Shown: one piece after another, positions 1-12,655 of the stretch | How positions within the stretch are numbered: position 1 is the stretch's first letter | Layout of the letters: each line of letters opens with the position of its first letter | Origin: Paramecium tetraurelia | Lineage: Eukaryota > Ciliophora > Oligohymenophorea > Peniculida > Parameciidae | Assembly (NCBI RefSeq): GCF_000165425.1 | Contig: NW_001799641.1 | Location: 439,027 to 503,026 of the forward strand | Direction of reading: 5' to 3' | DNA: 64,000 nucleotides | Notes under the pieces: generated by a model | What the model was told of the DNA's origin: nothing | What the model saw: the letters and a program-made list of their open reading frames with translations, nothing else | Database searches by the model: none | Program-made: the position numbers and the translations under genes

Positions 1-2
1 CA

Positions 3-1406
3 GTTGGTATTTAAAAAATAGGACTTTTAGTTGATTTATTTACAAGGGTTTCAATGAAGTTATAGAGCTAACTCAAGAACTTAGATATATATGCACTATT
101 CACCTTGGTATCTTTGTCATGTCCTGACATTATGCAAAGAGATACATTCAATTTAAATAATGTATACAAAATAAGTGTGAGTTATTCAAATGCAGTTAAA
201 CTATTTAAAGTATACAAAATTATTGATTATTAGGAACTCATCAACATGCAGAGTGATAAGGGAGATATTTTGTGTCATGATGATGATCAAGCACCAATTT
301 TAATAATAAATAGCATATTTGAAAGTAAGTGAATTTAATATCAATTTGATCAGATCATTCCATATTGAATTATAAAGCATTTAATGATAAAATTAAATCA
401 GAAACTCCTCTTATTTCTAAGATCGTTAAAAATTATATCGCAGGAAAATTTATTAACAAAGCTTTGAGGAATTAATTACCAAAATTGAATCCTAGTGAAC
501 TTATGAATAAATAACTAATAGGTATTAAATAATAATTAAATAAACCAAGCATTACTTAATTTGAGTGTACCTTGGTTTTAGAAATGCATAGCACTTAATC
601 AGATGTATAAATATGAATTGGATTCTGGACAGCAATATAATTTTAATGTCTTAGGAAATTGTTTACTTTAAGCTAAAGGGCCAAATATGATTTTGTTTAG
701 ACATTCCCAAAAAGATAAAGATGGAGATAAATAAGAGAAATACGTATTTGGTTATTTCTCACCTTCGTAATGGAGAGTTTCTCCTGATATATCTGGAAAT
801 AAGGGATCATTCATATTCTCCATCCATCCCAAATTCAAAATCTTCTCAACTAATGGTCAATAATAAAGTAAATTTGCTTTGCTCGTTCCAATAATTACTA
901 AGAGACAAAGCCAAACTCTCCATTCCCCACTTAGATAAGGGCCAAAATAGCCTGGACTAGGTATAGGAGGTAGTGGGTATGATCATCACAGAATTTGGAT
1001 AGATGGTAAATAACTCTAAGCAAGTAGACTTGTGGAAGAAGACAAGACATTTTAAAGTGGTTAGATATTACCTGAAGACATACATTTACTTAATGTAAGT
1101 ATTTTAATTTATTCTTGTTAGATTGATTTGATAGAAATTTGGGATCTCTAATTAAGTACTGTAGGATAAGGCACTTCTTATTTTAAATCAGCATCCCCAT
1201 AAATACATTTTAGTGAGGATGAGAAGAGGGTTAACTAAACTTAATTGAGGGATTTAATTATTAATTTGAATCAACAATAAGGGAGAAATGATTATGTATT
1301 AAATGCATTTAATAGCTTTTAGAGAAGAGATACAAAGGAATTTTAGACTAGCAATCCTTTACTTCCCATAAATGAAGAAGAAGAAGAAAAATAATAAGCA
1401 AAGTGA
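3..1406 (+). CDS. TLDc-domain protein, 5' end outside window
   Basis: The frame is open from base 3 to TGA at 1404-1406 once three short introns are removed (325-353, 605-632, 1095-1121), giving 440 codons including the stop. The last 250 codons look like a TLDc domain: a FRHSQ-type strand, GYFSPSQWR, FIFSIHPKFKIF, then GIGGSGYDHHRIWIDG and, after intron 3, the closing IEIWDLQ. TLDc proteins (OXR1/TLDC families) act in oxidative-stress resistance and can bind the V-ATPase; that role is family knowledge, not seen here. A poly-Glu stretch lies near the C-terminus. The true start lies upstream; an internal ATG at 246 would also be possible. Confidence 0.8.
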
Positions 1407-1438
1407 TATTTTTATCTTATATAATTAAAATATAATTT

Positions 1439-2114
1439 ATGGAATCACCAGTTTTATCAAAGCAATTAGAATTGTCAGAATTGAGATAGATAATCAAAAA
1501 TAGATTCTCCTTTGATAGAAGGAAAGTAATATTCTTTACTTTAAATTCTTGTTTATTGGGATTGGCTGTTTTTAGTTTATTTTCTGCCATCACTCTTGAA
1601 AGCAATTCATAAATCTTTAGAATTAGAACTTATCTGACAGATCAAAATTTATCTAACAGAGAATAGGCTAGAAAATTGGAGACTATATTGATTTCCATAA
1701 AATATAGCTTAATTATGCACAATTGTAGCTTCGATTATTGGGTATTATGGAATATATCAAAAATCTTAAAAAGTAATTGCTAAGTGAATATATTTAGATC
1801 TTACATCTATTCCCCATCAGCTTAGGAATCAGTTTGGCCTTCAGAACAATTGCTACTATAGTCATCATCTCTTACTTTAATACAATTAAATCAGTATCAA
1901 ATTATTGAAAATATAGGTCTTTGAAGAAGAAGTAGGTACTTTTATTACTTTACAAATTTTATTTTTGGCTTTCAATTGGTTGTTTTGTGTTTTCGCTTAT
2001 CAGCAATTCAAGAAGGCTTAAGTTGAATATCATATTGTCACTAAGGATAGGGAGAGATTAATTATGGATAATAATATGGCTTATGAATTAATTAAGAAAA
2101 TCATAAAAAATTGA
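1439..2114 (+). CDS. tetraspanin-like four-helix membrane protein
   Basis: Translation from ATG 1439 gives an N-terminal cytoplasmic stretch, a first helix after RRKVIFF, a second helix (TIVASIIGYYGIY), a third (ISLGISLAFRTIATIVIISYF) and a fourth (LQILFLAFNWLFCVFAY), with a charged C-tail ending in TGA at 2112-2114. Introns of 25 bases (after QKSQK) and 23 bases (before VFEEEVG) restore frame. The helix spacing and the IIGYYG motif resemble tetraspanins and related ciliate 4TM proteins. One extra base near 1717-1720 breaks helix 2; no GT-AG intron can explain it. The gene starts only 32 bases after the preceding stop. Confidence 0.6.
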
Positions 2115-2158
2115 TTTATTGTGTTATAATACATATACGCATTAATATTTTACATAAG

Positions 2159-2881
2159 TCACGACTTATTAAAATAAAAATAATCCTATGGGTTTACTAT
2201 TTTACTCAAAATATCGCCTATTACTGATAGATATTTAATTTTATCTTGTAGATTCGATCTCAATATTTGTGCATATGCATGCTTTTAAAAAAATTCAATT
2301 GACAAAGTTTAAAAAAGAGATTTGAAAATATCGTATATTCTTTTAGTATTTGATGGATTTGAATAACATAACATAAGCATCTCTTCCAATGCTTTAATTT
2401 CTATTGAATTGATCCAGGCCCAGAAATGTGGTAATAGGTTTTGGTTATCAGCAAAATATAACTTTACCTTTTCAATTGACGATGTATCTTCAATAATAAA
2501 TTTCATCTGACTCTTAATTAAATATAATTTTATTAAGGTATCTTCATTACTATCTTATTATCTTGAAGTTCCTTGTTTTTGGTATTATATTTAAGAAATG
2601 AGATTATTGACAGCTTCTGACTATTCTTGCTTAACAACTTTAGTTTCCCCAATCTGATTCAGAATCTTGTTTTGCTACGCTTATTAAATGAGCTATTATA
2701 AAAAACTTAAAGGTATTGTAACAGCTGGACTGTAGCATTTTTAAAATGGGAATTATAAATTAAGTTATGGATATTTAGTTGTTTGATTCTAAGAGCCACT
2801 CTATTCATGCTAATTTTGAACAATCCTAATTGGAGCCACTTTCACTGTCTTCTTATTTTCTTAATATGGTTCAAAACTCAT
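2159..2881 (-). CDS. hypothetical protein
   Basis: Uninterrupted ciliate-code ORF of 240 residues, ATG at 2879-2881 to TGA at 2159-2161, no intron. The N-terminal half is rich in Gln and charged residues (QQLIQQAQQNK, SRQQDSNEDT). The C-terminal half is more structured and contains an acidic-aromatic segment (LLPHFWAWINSIEIKALEEM). No signal peptide or membrane segment. No family recognised. It is convergent with the tetraspanin-like gene, with 44 bases between their stops. Confidence 0.6.
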
Positions 2882-2957
2882 AAAACTAGATTTTTTAAAT
2901 TTGTGTATTTACTTTTTTTAAAAATATTTTAATTATATAAAATATTTATATAATTAA

Positions 2958-3554
2958 ATGTATAGAGAGATTAAACAATAGAAAATATTAAACAACTACC
3001 ATTTGCTTGAGATTGTCTAATTATATGATAATAATTACATATACAGGGTTTGCTTGTCATTGATCAATCTTTTTTCATTAATTTATCAAACTAAAGAAAT
3101 ACATTTAATTCTATCACAAAATATATTATATATTTGTTCGATGCCAAACGTTCCAATTACTATTAGTAATTCTTATAAAGTTATTATAATTAATGTAAGT
3201 TCCAATTTATTGGGGAATTTTGGATGTTTAAGAATAAAAAATAATAAATAGTTTATTAGATATTCTTTGTCATAAGAATTGATTGTTTTCTTGAATAATT
3301 CTTGTATTTGGATGAATTATATTGAATTTTTTCTATTTCGCTTAAATTTCGATTCAATCAATAAAAAGTCATAGAATTTCACTTTTTCAAGGTTCTGCTA
3401 AAGTGGAAAGTTTAAAAGATATGAAATTATTGGTAGCACAATAAATATTAAACTAATAAAATTGATGAATCAATTAACATCTGCAAGTATCTTAACATAT
3501 GAAATTACTATTTTTCTTTTTGTAATTTTAATTCTATAAGCTAATAATATTTGA
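2958..3554 (+). CDS. possible small hydrophobic protein
   Basis: An open ciliate-code frame of 198 codons from ATG 2958 to TGA 3552-3554, without introns. The product has a hydrophobic C-terminus (ILTYEITIFLFVILILQ) and scattered hydrophobic patches, and no domain I recognise. Because TGA is the only stop and the region is very AT-rich, a frame of this length can occur by chance, so the call rests on length alone. Confidence 0.35.
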
Positions 3555-3657
3555 TTATAATGTTTAATCATATTCTATAAGTAAAATGAAATATTATAAA
3601 TAATAATATATGTCTGCAAATACTATTAATTAATTTATTAGATTTATTGTAGAATAA

Positions 3658-4618
3658 ATGATGGATTAACAAATAGATGTTGCAGCATAACATTTAAATC
3701 TTTTAATGATATTTTTCGAAGAATATCGTGAACTTGATTTAAAATTATAAAACCCATACAGTTTAGTAAGCATTTTATCCTTTTAATATTGTTGTACTCT
3801 TTATTTGACATTGCTCAACCCTTACTCGAATACAAGGATTTAAATCACACGAATACTTTGGATTCCATTACATATATTATATGTAATGCTTTTTTGGTCT
3901 ACGTATAAATCTATTGTTACCGATCCTGGGAGAGTATTTTTCATATTAAATTCAGGTTCCCAAGAATTATGGTATGTTTTTTGAGGATTAAGAAATTAAA
4001 AAAAAAAAATATTGTTTAAGATGTCGTCAATTTAAGCCTTAACGTTGTTATCACTGTGAAAGGTAAAATAATATTATGTTCTTAGGTGTAAAAGATGTGT
4101 CGTAAATATGGATTTTCATAGTTTTTGGTATGGAAATTGTATTGGGTTTTTTAATCGCAAATTTCATATTTTGGGACAATTTTACTTTAGTTTGTCTACA
4201 ACTTTAAGCCTAGTAATAGCAAGTTTATAGACAATAGATATACTTTTTAAAGATTAAGAACCGCAAATTTAGAGCAAAAGTATTATACCTATTCTCATAT
4301 TGTAATAAATTAATAGATCATAGATCATTTTATTTATTTGTTGTTTTTATTAGTATCTCAATAAGCTTTATACTATATCTTAAATTAGTGATCACTAATA
4401 AAACAATTATTGATCTAAGAAGGTTTGAAATGTATTAACATAACGAGAACCAAATAAATGAGTATGATATTAGGTATAGTATTAATTTATCTTTTATTGT
4501 TAAGGAGAATTGGTTTCAAGTTATGGGTACTAATCCTTGGTTATGGCCATTTCCAATGTTTGGAGAAAGTGGAAGACCAAAAGGGGATGGACTTACATGG
4601 TAGCACATTCAAAATTGA
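3658..4618 (+). CDS. DHHC-family palmitoyltransferase-like protein with DFHS in place of DHHC
   Basis: 297 residues after removal of three introns (3934-3955, 4063-4085, 4302-4323). Order: two N-terminal helices, TDPGR loop, Cys-rich domain beginning KYCLRCRQFKPQRCYHC, then two more helices and the C-tail NPWLWPFPMFGESGRPKGDG common to ciliate DHHC proteins. The zinc-binding Cys/His pattern and the later CIGFFN are kept, but the catalytic tetrapeptide at 4111-4122 reads Asp-Phe-His-Ser, so the acyl-accepting Cys is Ser. Topology and frame are intact, so this looks like an expressed pseudoenzyme rather than a wreck. Alternative: a recent point-mutated duplicate. Confidence 0.85.
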
Positions 4619-4712
4619 TAAAACTTAATACTAAGAAAATTAAGATGATAAAAATAATAATTATTAAAAATATTAATATTTCCCACCCTTTATTTTCTTT
4701 TAATTAATAAAA

Positions 4713-5396
4713 ATGGAGGCTAATTAAGTAAACGACTAAGTCATAAAATAGTTATTATATTCAAAAAAGGTATGTATATGAGGCAATAATTAGTATAAAG
4801 AATTAATCGAAGCAGGTTCGCAATTGGGATTGGTGAAATCGTATTAGAAAATGAAATATGATGGGATAATTTATTCAGTGGGCTAAATAGTTTAATTATC
4901 GATTGATGGGAACAGGGATAAGAAAACATATGGAAAGTTAATAGGGTTTTGTAATTTATAAGTGGATGAGTATTTGATACCCATGATCAAAGTGTAAAAG
5001 TATATTAATAAATTGGAATTGCCCTCAAAGTTAAAGGAGTTATAGGAAGGGATAAGTGAGTTTGAACTGTTTTAGTCAGAGATGGAGGAATGGTTATTTT
5101 GCACTTAGATTGATCATGAAATAAAGTTGATATCGATTAAGGAATACGAGGAAATGACAATTTAAAATGAGAGAACATATTTCACGAGGGCAGATTATAA
5201 TGTAGAGAAGGATAAGTTTACCCCTCCGATTTCAAAGTGGACAAGAATCTGTATTTGCAATCAAATATCAAATCCTGATAAATCATACATTCAATGTGAC
5301 AAATGTTCTAAATGGTTACATTACGAATGTGCTGGTGTTTAAGCCTAATAGGCATAAGACATGAACTTTTATTGTTCAATGTGCAGAAAGAAATGA
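4713..5396 (+). CDS. BAH-PHD chromatin protein
   Basis: 219 residues with one 24-base intron (4770-4793). Residues about 45-160 fit a BAH domain: IIYSVGQIVQL, KKTYGKLIGF, and FELFQSEMEEW followed by a basic-acidic strand. The C-terminus is a PHD finger: CICNQ, YIQCDKCSKWLHYECAG, and FYCSMCRKK before TGA, with the Cys4-His-Cys3 ligands all present. BAH-PHD proteins in plants and other eukaryotes (EBS/SHL type) bind methylated histone H3; here that is inferred from domain order only. The frame is clean and the start ATG follows a short AT-rich leader. Confidence 0.82.
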
Positions 5397-5459
5397 CTTA
5401 GAATTTCGATGACTATATATCTATAATAATTTTCTAAATTATTGTCATCTAAATAAATA

Positions 5460-6484
5460 TCATTTGGAATATAAATTCATAATATTAATGGGCCCATTTG
5501 ATTGAATTGGTTGTTATTATTTTTATTGTTAATATTGGAATTACTATTACTACAATTGTTATTATTAATAAAAGTGTTAATAATTTTATTGCTAATTATA
5601 AAACCCATTATTTTATTACTATCCCAAATTAGACAAATAAGCATAATTCGAGTTCTTATTAGGTATTATTTGTTATGACTGTTATGTCTATTGCTATTCT
5701 GATTTGTAGAGTGTTAGTATGTCAAGAGAAGGTAGTGAATGGGTTGGTTGATCAATATTTGGAGTCGATTGTACAAATTCACTGAAATCCTTCTCAGGTG
5801 ACAATGATCGAGTGGTACCTTAATGAGTATTTTATCCATGGATTTCCTCGACTTAGACAGCTGGTTTTTTGACTCCAAAGAAGTCATCATCCAAATCAAT
5901 CAAATCACCCAATTTCACCTTAGGTTCCTCTACTTTAGTTTCTTATTGATTAAAATAGAAAGGCTTGACTGATCTAATTAAGAATATCAGATAAATACTA
6001 CGTTTTGGTTAGAATGTATTGTTATTTGGGATCAGGACATGATATTTGAGGTATGAATCTCTTTCTAACATACTTCTCTTGGACAAATCTAATTAATGAA
6101 TCTAGACCTTAATTGATAGTAGGTTTGCTATTTGATGAATATTTTGAATCATTTACATAAAATCCTTTGGCATTTTATTTTCCCAATATGAATTTGCAGT
6201 CCCATTACCGATAGATTCCATAATATCAATATTTTCTTAATACCATCCATCAATATTAGTCGACCTTACTCTAGTGACACTGGGACCCAATGTTCTATGA
6301 GCCCCTAATGAATGAAAATTGAAGTTAAACCTGCGCAGTCCATGCAAATAAAAATTCCATAGTCTAAACTAACCCAACGAGGTCCCTTTGTTGCACAGTC
6401 AGCACAATTTAAATTTTCTGGTCTTTTTAGAATTAAACCAAATATTTTTTCTTGTGCTTTGGCTGGTATGTATTGTTTATTCAT
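5460..6484 (-). CDS. ArfGAP-domain protein
   Basis: 314 residues after removing three introns (26, 29 and 25 bases). The N-terminal ArfGAP zinc finger reads CADCATKGPRWVSLDYG, IFICMDCAGAHRTLG, then RVRSTNIDGW; the C-x2-C-x16-C-x2-C ligands and the arginine of the HR pair that serves as catalytic finger are present. It continues with IRFVQEKYVRKRF, as in SMAP/AGFG-like ArfGAPs. The C-terminal half is low-complexity, Gln/Asn-rich, after an acidic DLIDLDDDFFG motif that could be a coat- or adaptor-binding site. It likely stimulates GTP hydrolysis on Arf GTPases at Golgi or endosomal membranes. It shares an 80-base divergent intergenic region with the CAP-H gene. Confidence 0.85.
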
Positions 6485-6564
6485 TTTATTTGAAATTATA
6501 ACTTCTATAAATATTTTAATGATTTTTTGAGCTCTTAAAGTTTAGAATTACCATCATCTATTCA
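6485..6564. promoter_or_regulatory. compact divergent promoter region
   Basis: These 80 bases separate the start codons of the ArfGAP gene (minus strand) and the CAP-H gene (plus strand), so they must carry both 5' flanks. The sequence is AT-rich; I see no specific factor-binding motif. Confidence 0.5.
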
Positions 6565-8784
6565 ATGTCCAAATTATAATAATACCTCTCTGACCTTAAA
6601 ACCCATTAAGAAGAAGAAATTGAAATTTAGATCGATTATCCCAATAAACCAGAAAATAGTGATGATTCGGATGATGAACAGAATGAAATTCTTAATGAGA
6701 TACTTAAATGTATGCAAAAAGGATTATCAGAAAGGGTCTTTGACTTTGAGATAGGCAATTCAATCAGATTGATCGAAATAGATGATATGAATAAAAGTGC
6801 CCTTTATCTCGACGCCTTGGCTTGGCTCTATTCCAACCGAGTGGATAGAACCTACGTGGAGAGTCTTAAATTGAAAGTTAATTTGCTAAGAGTCTATGAC
6901 ACTACTACAGTTCCAAATGCTCCTCCCTAAAAGAAGAGCAAACAATAGCTAGCTTAATAAGTCGCATAAAAGGCTATTTATATCAATCGGAACATGGAAC
7001 TTAAAGAGATAACCAAATATGGTGAATCCACTCTTGATTTCAAACCTTATACTCATCAATATGATACACTTCAAATCAATCCCTTCTTCAATTAGACAAG
7101 CAAGTCTTTGGACATGCAAGAATTGACCACTTTAATTATATACAACCCTTAATTCGATGAGAATCTAGCCATTATCATTGATCCTGATTAACTATTAAAG
7201 GTAAATGAATAGAACAAGTAAATCTTGACAGGCTTTATTAAGTTAGAAATCGATACTTCAGTCTTAGATTACTCTAACTTAATGTCCAAACAATTCAAAA
7301 TGAGTTTCAATGAAATCAATGATTTCAGAGAGAGATACAAGTATTTACTTAATAAAAAGGATGCTTAAACTGTCAAAATTGAAAAAAGCTAATAAACTGC
7401 CATTGAAAAGTTTCTCAATGATTTCCGAGTTTACGATGAAAAGTTGATGTAGGCCTAACAAACTATAGATCAATAATAATAATCCTTAACCTAATTAAGT
7501 GTAGAGGAACAATAATTCTTAAGTCTGAATCAGCAATACTAATAATAGCTTAAAATTAATCCAACTGAAATAGATGATGACTAATAAGATGTATATCTAA
7601 GGAAGAAAATAGAGTAGATGAATTTTGAACAGCAATTTCTAGGCGAAAATCCAAATTAAAATTAGATTCAACAAGTGAATTAAATGGATGTTGAGGAGTT
7701 CAATAATTAATTGCCTGAATTGATGTCAGAACCCTTTGCAGAAGATTAAATAAATGATAATAATAATCCTTTATTAACTGAAGAACAGAAGCAATTGCAA
7801 TAGGAATAGTTTTAAATCTATTAAGAAAAGAAAAAGGCTTTATAGGAATAATTTTAAAGGCAACAAAGAGAGGCAGCAGAAAAATAGTAATAAATTCAAG
7901 AAGAATTGAAATAACTTAGTTATTAATAACAATTCCAAGATATATTTAATGATGTAAATGCCCCAGTTGATGAGTGGGATTTAGAATAGGAAGAGGAATT
8001 TGATTAAGATCTTGCACCTTATGAAGAATAGTAATAAATACAAAAAAATAATAATCAATCGTAAGCAGCTTAGTAGCAATAAACAAATGTCAAGAAAAAA
8101 CAAAAGAAAGTGTATCCAGATACATTTAATTTTGATGATGCAGCAGAACTAAATAGATTTCTTATTTTAAATACTGTTGGAAACACTTAAAGGGATTTCG
8201 GTTAAAGAGAGTTAACTTTGAAATGCTTAGCTGATAACTGTTAGGATTTTGATTATTATAGATATTTTGAATATTTTACAAGGGAATACACTGGATTTTT
8301 GGAAGAAGAAGAACAATAGCTACCTGTTCCTTTTACAGAACCGGAAAGTTTTGGATTAGACGAAATAAATATCTAAGTATAATTAGAAGAGACCAATTAA
8401 ATGATAGAGACATATTAGAATAATTTAGATTTCTATATATTACCATTTAAAGTATAGGCTAACAATAATAATGAACCTATTACAATTAAACAATTGCAAG
8501 TCATATTGGAGAGAGTAATAGATGAAATCAAAGGTCAAGTTGAATTTATTAAAATCGAAAAAACTATGCCTTTGATTATGAATGAAAAGATAAATAAGAG
8601 TAAATTATTTGCAGCGCTTCTGTTTGTAGCTAAAAATAAAGGATACAGATTAGAACAGAAAAATAATTCATTCAAAGATATCTTAATTATAAAAAATGAT
8701 GGTATGTAAACGATCGAAATAGATAATGAGGATTAAAATCGGAATGAAACTTTAATTGATGTAGCTATGCAAATTGAAAGATGA
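6565..8784 (+). CDS. NCAPH: condensin subunit CAP-H (kleisin, Barren family)
   Basis: Intronless 739-residue protein, ATG 6565 to TGA 8782-8784. Residues about 76-110 (YLDALAWLYSNRVDRTYVES) match the conserved N-terminal SMC2-binding helix region of CAP-H, and residues about 643-713 form the C-terminal winged helix that contacts SMC4 (FAALLFVAKNKGYRL followed by FKDILIIKND). The middle is a long Gln/Asn/Glu-rich linker with coiled-coil-like stretches, as expected for a ciliate kleisin. Role: bridges the SMC2-SMC4 heads of condensin and drives chromosome compaction or segregation. It resembles condensin I CAP-H more than H2, but I cannot exclude a paralogue. Confidence 0.82.
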
Positions 8785-8937
8785 TTGTTATAAATACTAA
8801 ATAATATAATTAATTAATTATTCAATCAATATAAGAATGGAAGTTCTTAAATTTCTTATGTTAATTTAATTCAGAGATTTATATTCCAAAGTAGTTGAAA
8901 ATTGTATTAAGAAGTTGACAACTTTTTGAAGTCACTT

Positions 8938-10853
8938 TCATTTCAGATGATTCTTCAATTTGTTGTACCATGTTTATAATGTCATCAACTTATATGAACA
9001 ATCCCTCTAATTATTTTATTGAAAAATACCTTCAAGAATGTATTACAATTATTCCAAAATATATTAAGTAGTTGCATCAGATAATTTAAAATCATGAACC
9101 AAATTTTAATGCCATTCTCTTTACTCCTTATTTCGAAAAAAGAAATTCTGGCGTGCTTTTTCAGCAACTTTTCTTAATTTTTAGATTTTCTCTTATCTCT
9201 AATTCTAATTTGCTGTAAAAGACCTTGATCTTATGCTGGAAGTTAAAGGGCGATCCTTATGTAAGGTTGAAACCAATTAGGTGAATTTATCATTGAATTT
9301 CATCCTAGTAGTGTAGAAATCTAGATATAAATGGAATACTTACCTTAGCATTGTTTCACTAGTTTAACTTCATTGTTATTGACTTTCTAGATAAATTTTT
9401 GATTATATTATTGTTTTACGAATTTATGGTTTTATTTGCTTATATAACCTTACTATCTTGACAAATGGAGTTCAGGGAATTCCATTTTTGAATAAGTATC
9501 ATCCTCTTCACAAGTGGTAACATCATTGATCTTTTATGATATTCTATCCACGAAGGATTAAGGAGAAGCATTTCTAAGACTCAATTTTCTGGATTAGGTT
9601 TCATTGATATGAGAATTTTGACATGTTTCTCTGGAATCCTCTTTTCTTAATCTAACTAATGGAGTGTAGGGTTTCAATAATTATCCATCAATCATTGAGA
9701 TTATGTATTCTCTATGTCCCTTACTTGTATTCAATTTATTGATATCAAAGCTCTGGTGTAATTTTTGAATGGAGCCTTAATTGTTTTTGGCTATGAAAAC
9801 TTCCCTCTAAGATTCTTTGATATTCTATTTATATTGTGCTTTGTCTATTCTACTTATTCTTTGTTTTTCTCTAAAATATTTAAATAATTGATTTACTTCT
9901 AGTATTGTTATAAATAATTATCGACTTCGCTTTGTTGAAGTGTAGATTCCTCCTTTCTAGGAGAGGACTTGGTAGAGTTCATCTGACTAATATTGGATTT
10001 AGATTTGTTTTTAAGTTTTCTTTTCATTTCCTTCAATTAAGCCAAATTTAATTGATTCATTTCTTATAATTTTGGAATGTGATAATTGAAATTGTCAATT
10101 CTAATATAATTAATATATAATGGATTACATTTATTGGAATTCATCGAATTGGTTTCTACTTCTCTTGTATTAATCAAGATTCAACTTCTTTCTAAGTTCC
10201 TGTATCAAATTTTAGTATTTCAAAGTTCTATCAGAACTGATACTATCTGGTTCTTGTAATAATTTAAGTTTTAGATCATAGGATGAAGTTAGAACTTCGT
10301 CTAAAAGCTTTAATGGGATCTATTTCCATTCTGAAATGGATGGTTACATTTTATCTAAGAGGATATCATTTTTATTAATCTATTTTTTCCATTCATTGAT
10401 GGTTTTTTATTTGTCATCAAATTCAGATGATTTAAGGCGTTTGAGTTTTTCTTTCTTATCATACGTATTGTTTTCCACCTGGTCTACATATGTCTCAAAG
10501 ATATTTAGGAGTATCTATAATTAATTCAATTCTAGCTATTGTTATTTATTCATTCCATGTCTATTGTTCTGTACATAAATCACTAATGTTTTTAAATATT
10601 ATAATTCTAATTTTATTTATGCTCTGCACTCATCCAATTTTGATAATAAAATCCACTTTGTAGTGGTCTCCTTTTTAATCACTTTGTAAACTTTTTAGCA
10701 ATCCTGTAAATCCTGCAATCTCAAATCTCTTGCGTCATAATGCTCAATTACATTTTTAGTAATCTTATTAGCTTCCTACAAATTGTTTTCTTATTAATAA
10801 CCACTTCTCAGCTTTGGAACTATCTGAACAGTTTGTGTTTTGATACCACTCAT
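8938..10853 (-). CDS. coiled-coil protein, function unknown
   Basis: 611 residues from ATG 10851-10853 to TGA 8938-8940 after three introns (28, 29 and 23 bases). Nearly the whole N-terminal 330 residues are charged heptad-like sequence (KKQINKNDILLDKMQ, LIQELRKKLNLDQ). A Ser/Lys-rich linker (MNSTKSSPRKEES) follows, then a basic C-terminal half (KIQKLRKVAEKARQNFFFR). No membrane segment. It is convergent with CAP-H. The composition suits a cytoskeletal or basal-body structural protein, but that is a guess. Confidence 0.7.
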
Positions 10854-10955
10854 AGTAACTGAAATATTAAAATATTTAATATTTATATATATTAAATTGA
10901 GACCTAAAATATACATCTCCATATGCTAAATTGTAATCACTTGATTTAAATCAAG

Positions 10956-11174
10956 ATGGGTATTGAAACTTTGGCAAGAAGTACTCATCTAGGAGATCAA
11001 GAATAATAAAAATCAAATGCCAAAATCACTAATAATGCATTAATCGAATAATATTTAAGATATAAAAGATGCTCTAGACAAATGATAAATCCAATCTTAT
11101 TGTCAATCACCCTGCTTTATTGTAGGTATAATCCTTATTCTGAAAAGGTCGATAAGGAGAAATTGACAAAGTGA
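10956..11174 (+). CDS. possible small hypothetical protein
   Basis: A 72-codon ciliate-code frame from ATG 10956 to TGA 11172-11174. It encodes a polar N-terminus and one short hydrophobic segment (PILLSITLLYC). No homology recognised. It may be chance or the remnant of a longer gene, since the 420 bases downstream show scraps of open frame but nothing coherent. Confidence 0.3.
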
Positions 11175-11598
11175 AAATGATACTATGTTGAATTTAGTTA
11201 TTCTATAAATTACTATTAAGCAAAAAGAGAATTTTTATGACTTGTATAGAAAGTGAAGGCTGGCAATTGTAAAAAGCTCTTATCAATATTTGTGTTATCA
11301 CCACTTACTAAGGTCTAATCATATGGCTATAGGCAAACTATTCCATTTGAATTATTCAAATAAGAGATATAAAAAATATATCTGATGAATATATTATTGA
11401 GCAATTTGTATATTATATAATTAATAATCCTAAAGGAATATCATTTTTATATTATTCTTATTAGGAAGATATTATAAAATATGTTTTCATGGACTAGATC
11501 TACATTAATAATAGAGATAGCTTCAATTGTAAAACTTTTTATTTTATTTTAATTGATAATAATTATTGTAATTAAATTATATCATTAATTGACATAAG
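11175..11598. other. AT-rich intergenic stretch
   Basis: No coherent coding frame, RNA gene or repeat seen. It ends immediately before the VPS26 start codon and should hold that gene's promoter. Confidence 0.4.
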
Positions 11599-12605
11599 AT
11601 GGTAAATTCATGAATTCCACGTATTTTAGGCATCTCTTTTGAATATGGTTTAAGGGTAACCGATAATTGAAGTCTCATTAGATGGAATAGAGACTCGCAA
11701 ACACACAAGATTTACGGACAAATAATTAGGAGCCTTGAAATTACCTGTTTACACTGTAATTAGATTATAGATTCTTAAAATTTAGGGTGACGATGATATA
11801 TCTGGTGTGGTGGAAGTTAAGATGAATAAATAGAAGAAAATTGAACATATGGGTATAAGAATTGAATTGGTTGGACGCATAGGTAATAGTAAAATTAAAT
11901 TATCAAGAAATTATTAATGATTAAAAACAGAGTTCAGATTTTATGTCAATGTCCAGAGAATTAGAACCTTAAGGAATCCTATTTGAAGAACAAAGCTTAT
12001 AAATTTTAATTTTAGAAGTTCGAAAAGCAAAATGAGAGTTATTATGGCAATACCGTGAGATTAAGATATTACTTAAAGATTTACATGACCAGAAGTTATG
12101 GTAAAGTATAAAAGGAAGTGGATTTTGCAGTATTAATCTCCTAACCAGAATTAGAAGAACAACCCTAAACATCTTTGAAATTAGAAGTATAGATCAAATC
12201 TTAAATTAGGTTGGTATTGAAGAGTGTTTGCATATCGATTTTGAATATTTCAAGAGTAAATATCATTTGAGAGATGTCGTAACAGGAAAGGTTAATTTCT
12301 ATTTGGTCAAAATCAAAATTAAATATATGGAATTGGCTGTGATCAGAAAAGAACAATATGGTCAAGGTCAACAACAATAGACAGACAATGAGACACTTGT
12401 AAAATACGAATTGATGGATGGTTGTCCATAAAAAGGAGAAGTGATTCCAATCAGATTATATCTAAGTGGAGTTGATATAACACCATCTGTTAAGAATGTT
12501 AATGGCAAATTTAGTGTTAAATACATCCTGAATTTGATTTTAGTGGATGAAGATGATAGAAGATATTTTAAATAACAAGAGATAACAATTTATAGAAAGA
12601 AATGA
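11599..12605 (+). CDS. VPS26: retromer subunit VPS26
   Basis: About 300 residues with four introns; the first (11602-11629) begins directly after the ATG, the third ends in AAG. Conserved blocks in order: [103 protein letters not shown], and [19 protein letters not shown] before TGA. This is the arrestin-fold subunit that joins VPS35 and VPS29 in the retromer coat for endosome-to-Golgi recycling. A single extra base near 11995-11998, between FEEQS and YKF, breaks frame; no legal intron removes it without deleting the conserved REL motif. Sequence error, or a recently damaged paralogue. Confidence 0.9.
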
Positions 12606-12655
12606 TGTATTAATATCATTATAACACATCTATACAAGTCATTAAATCATTATTA

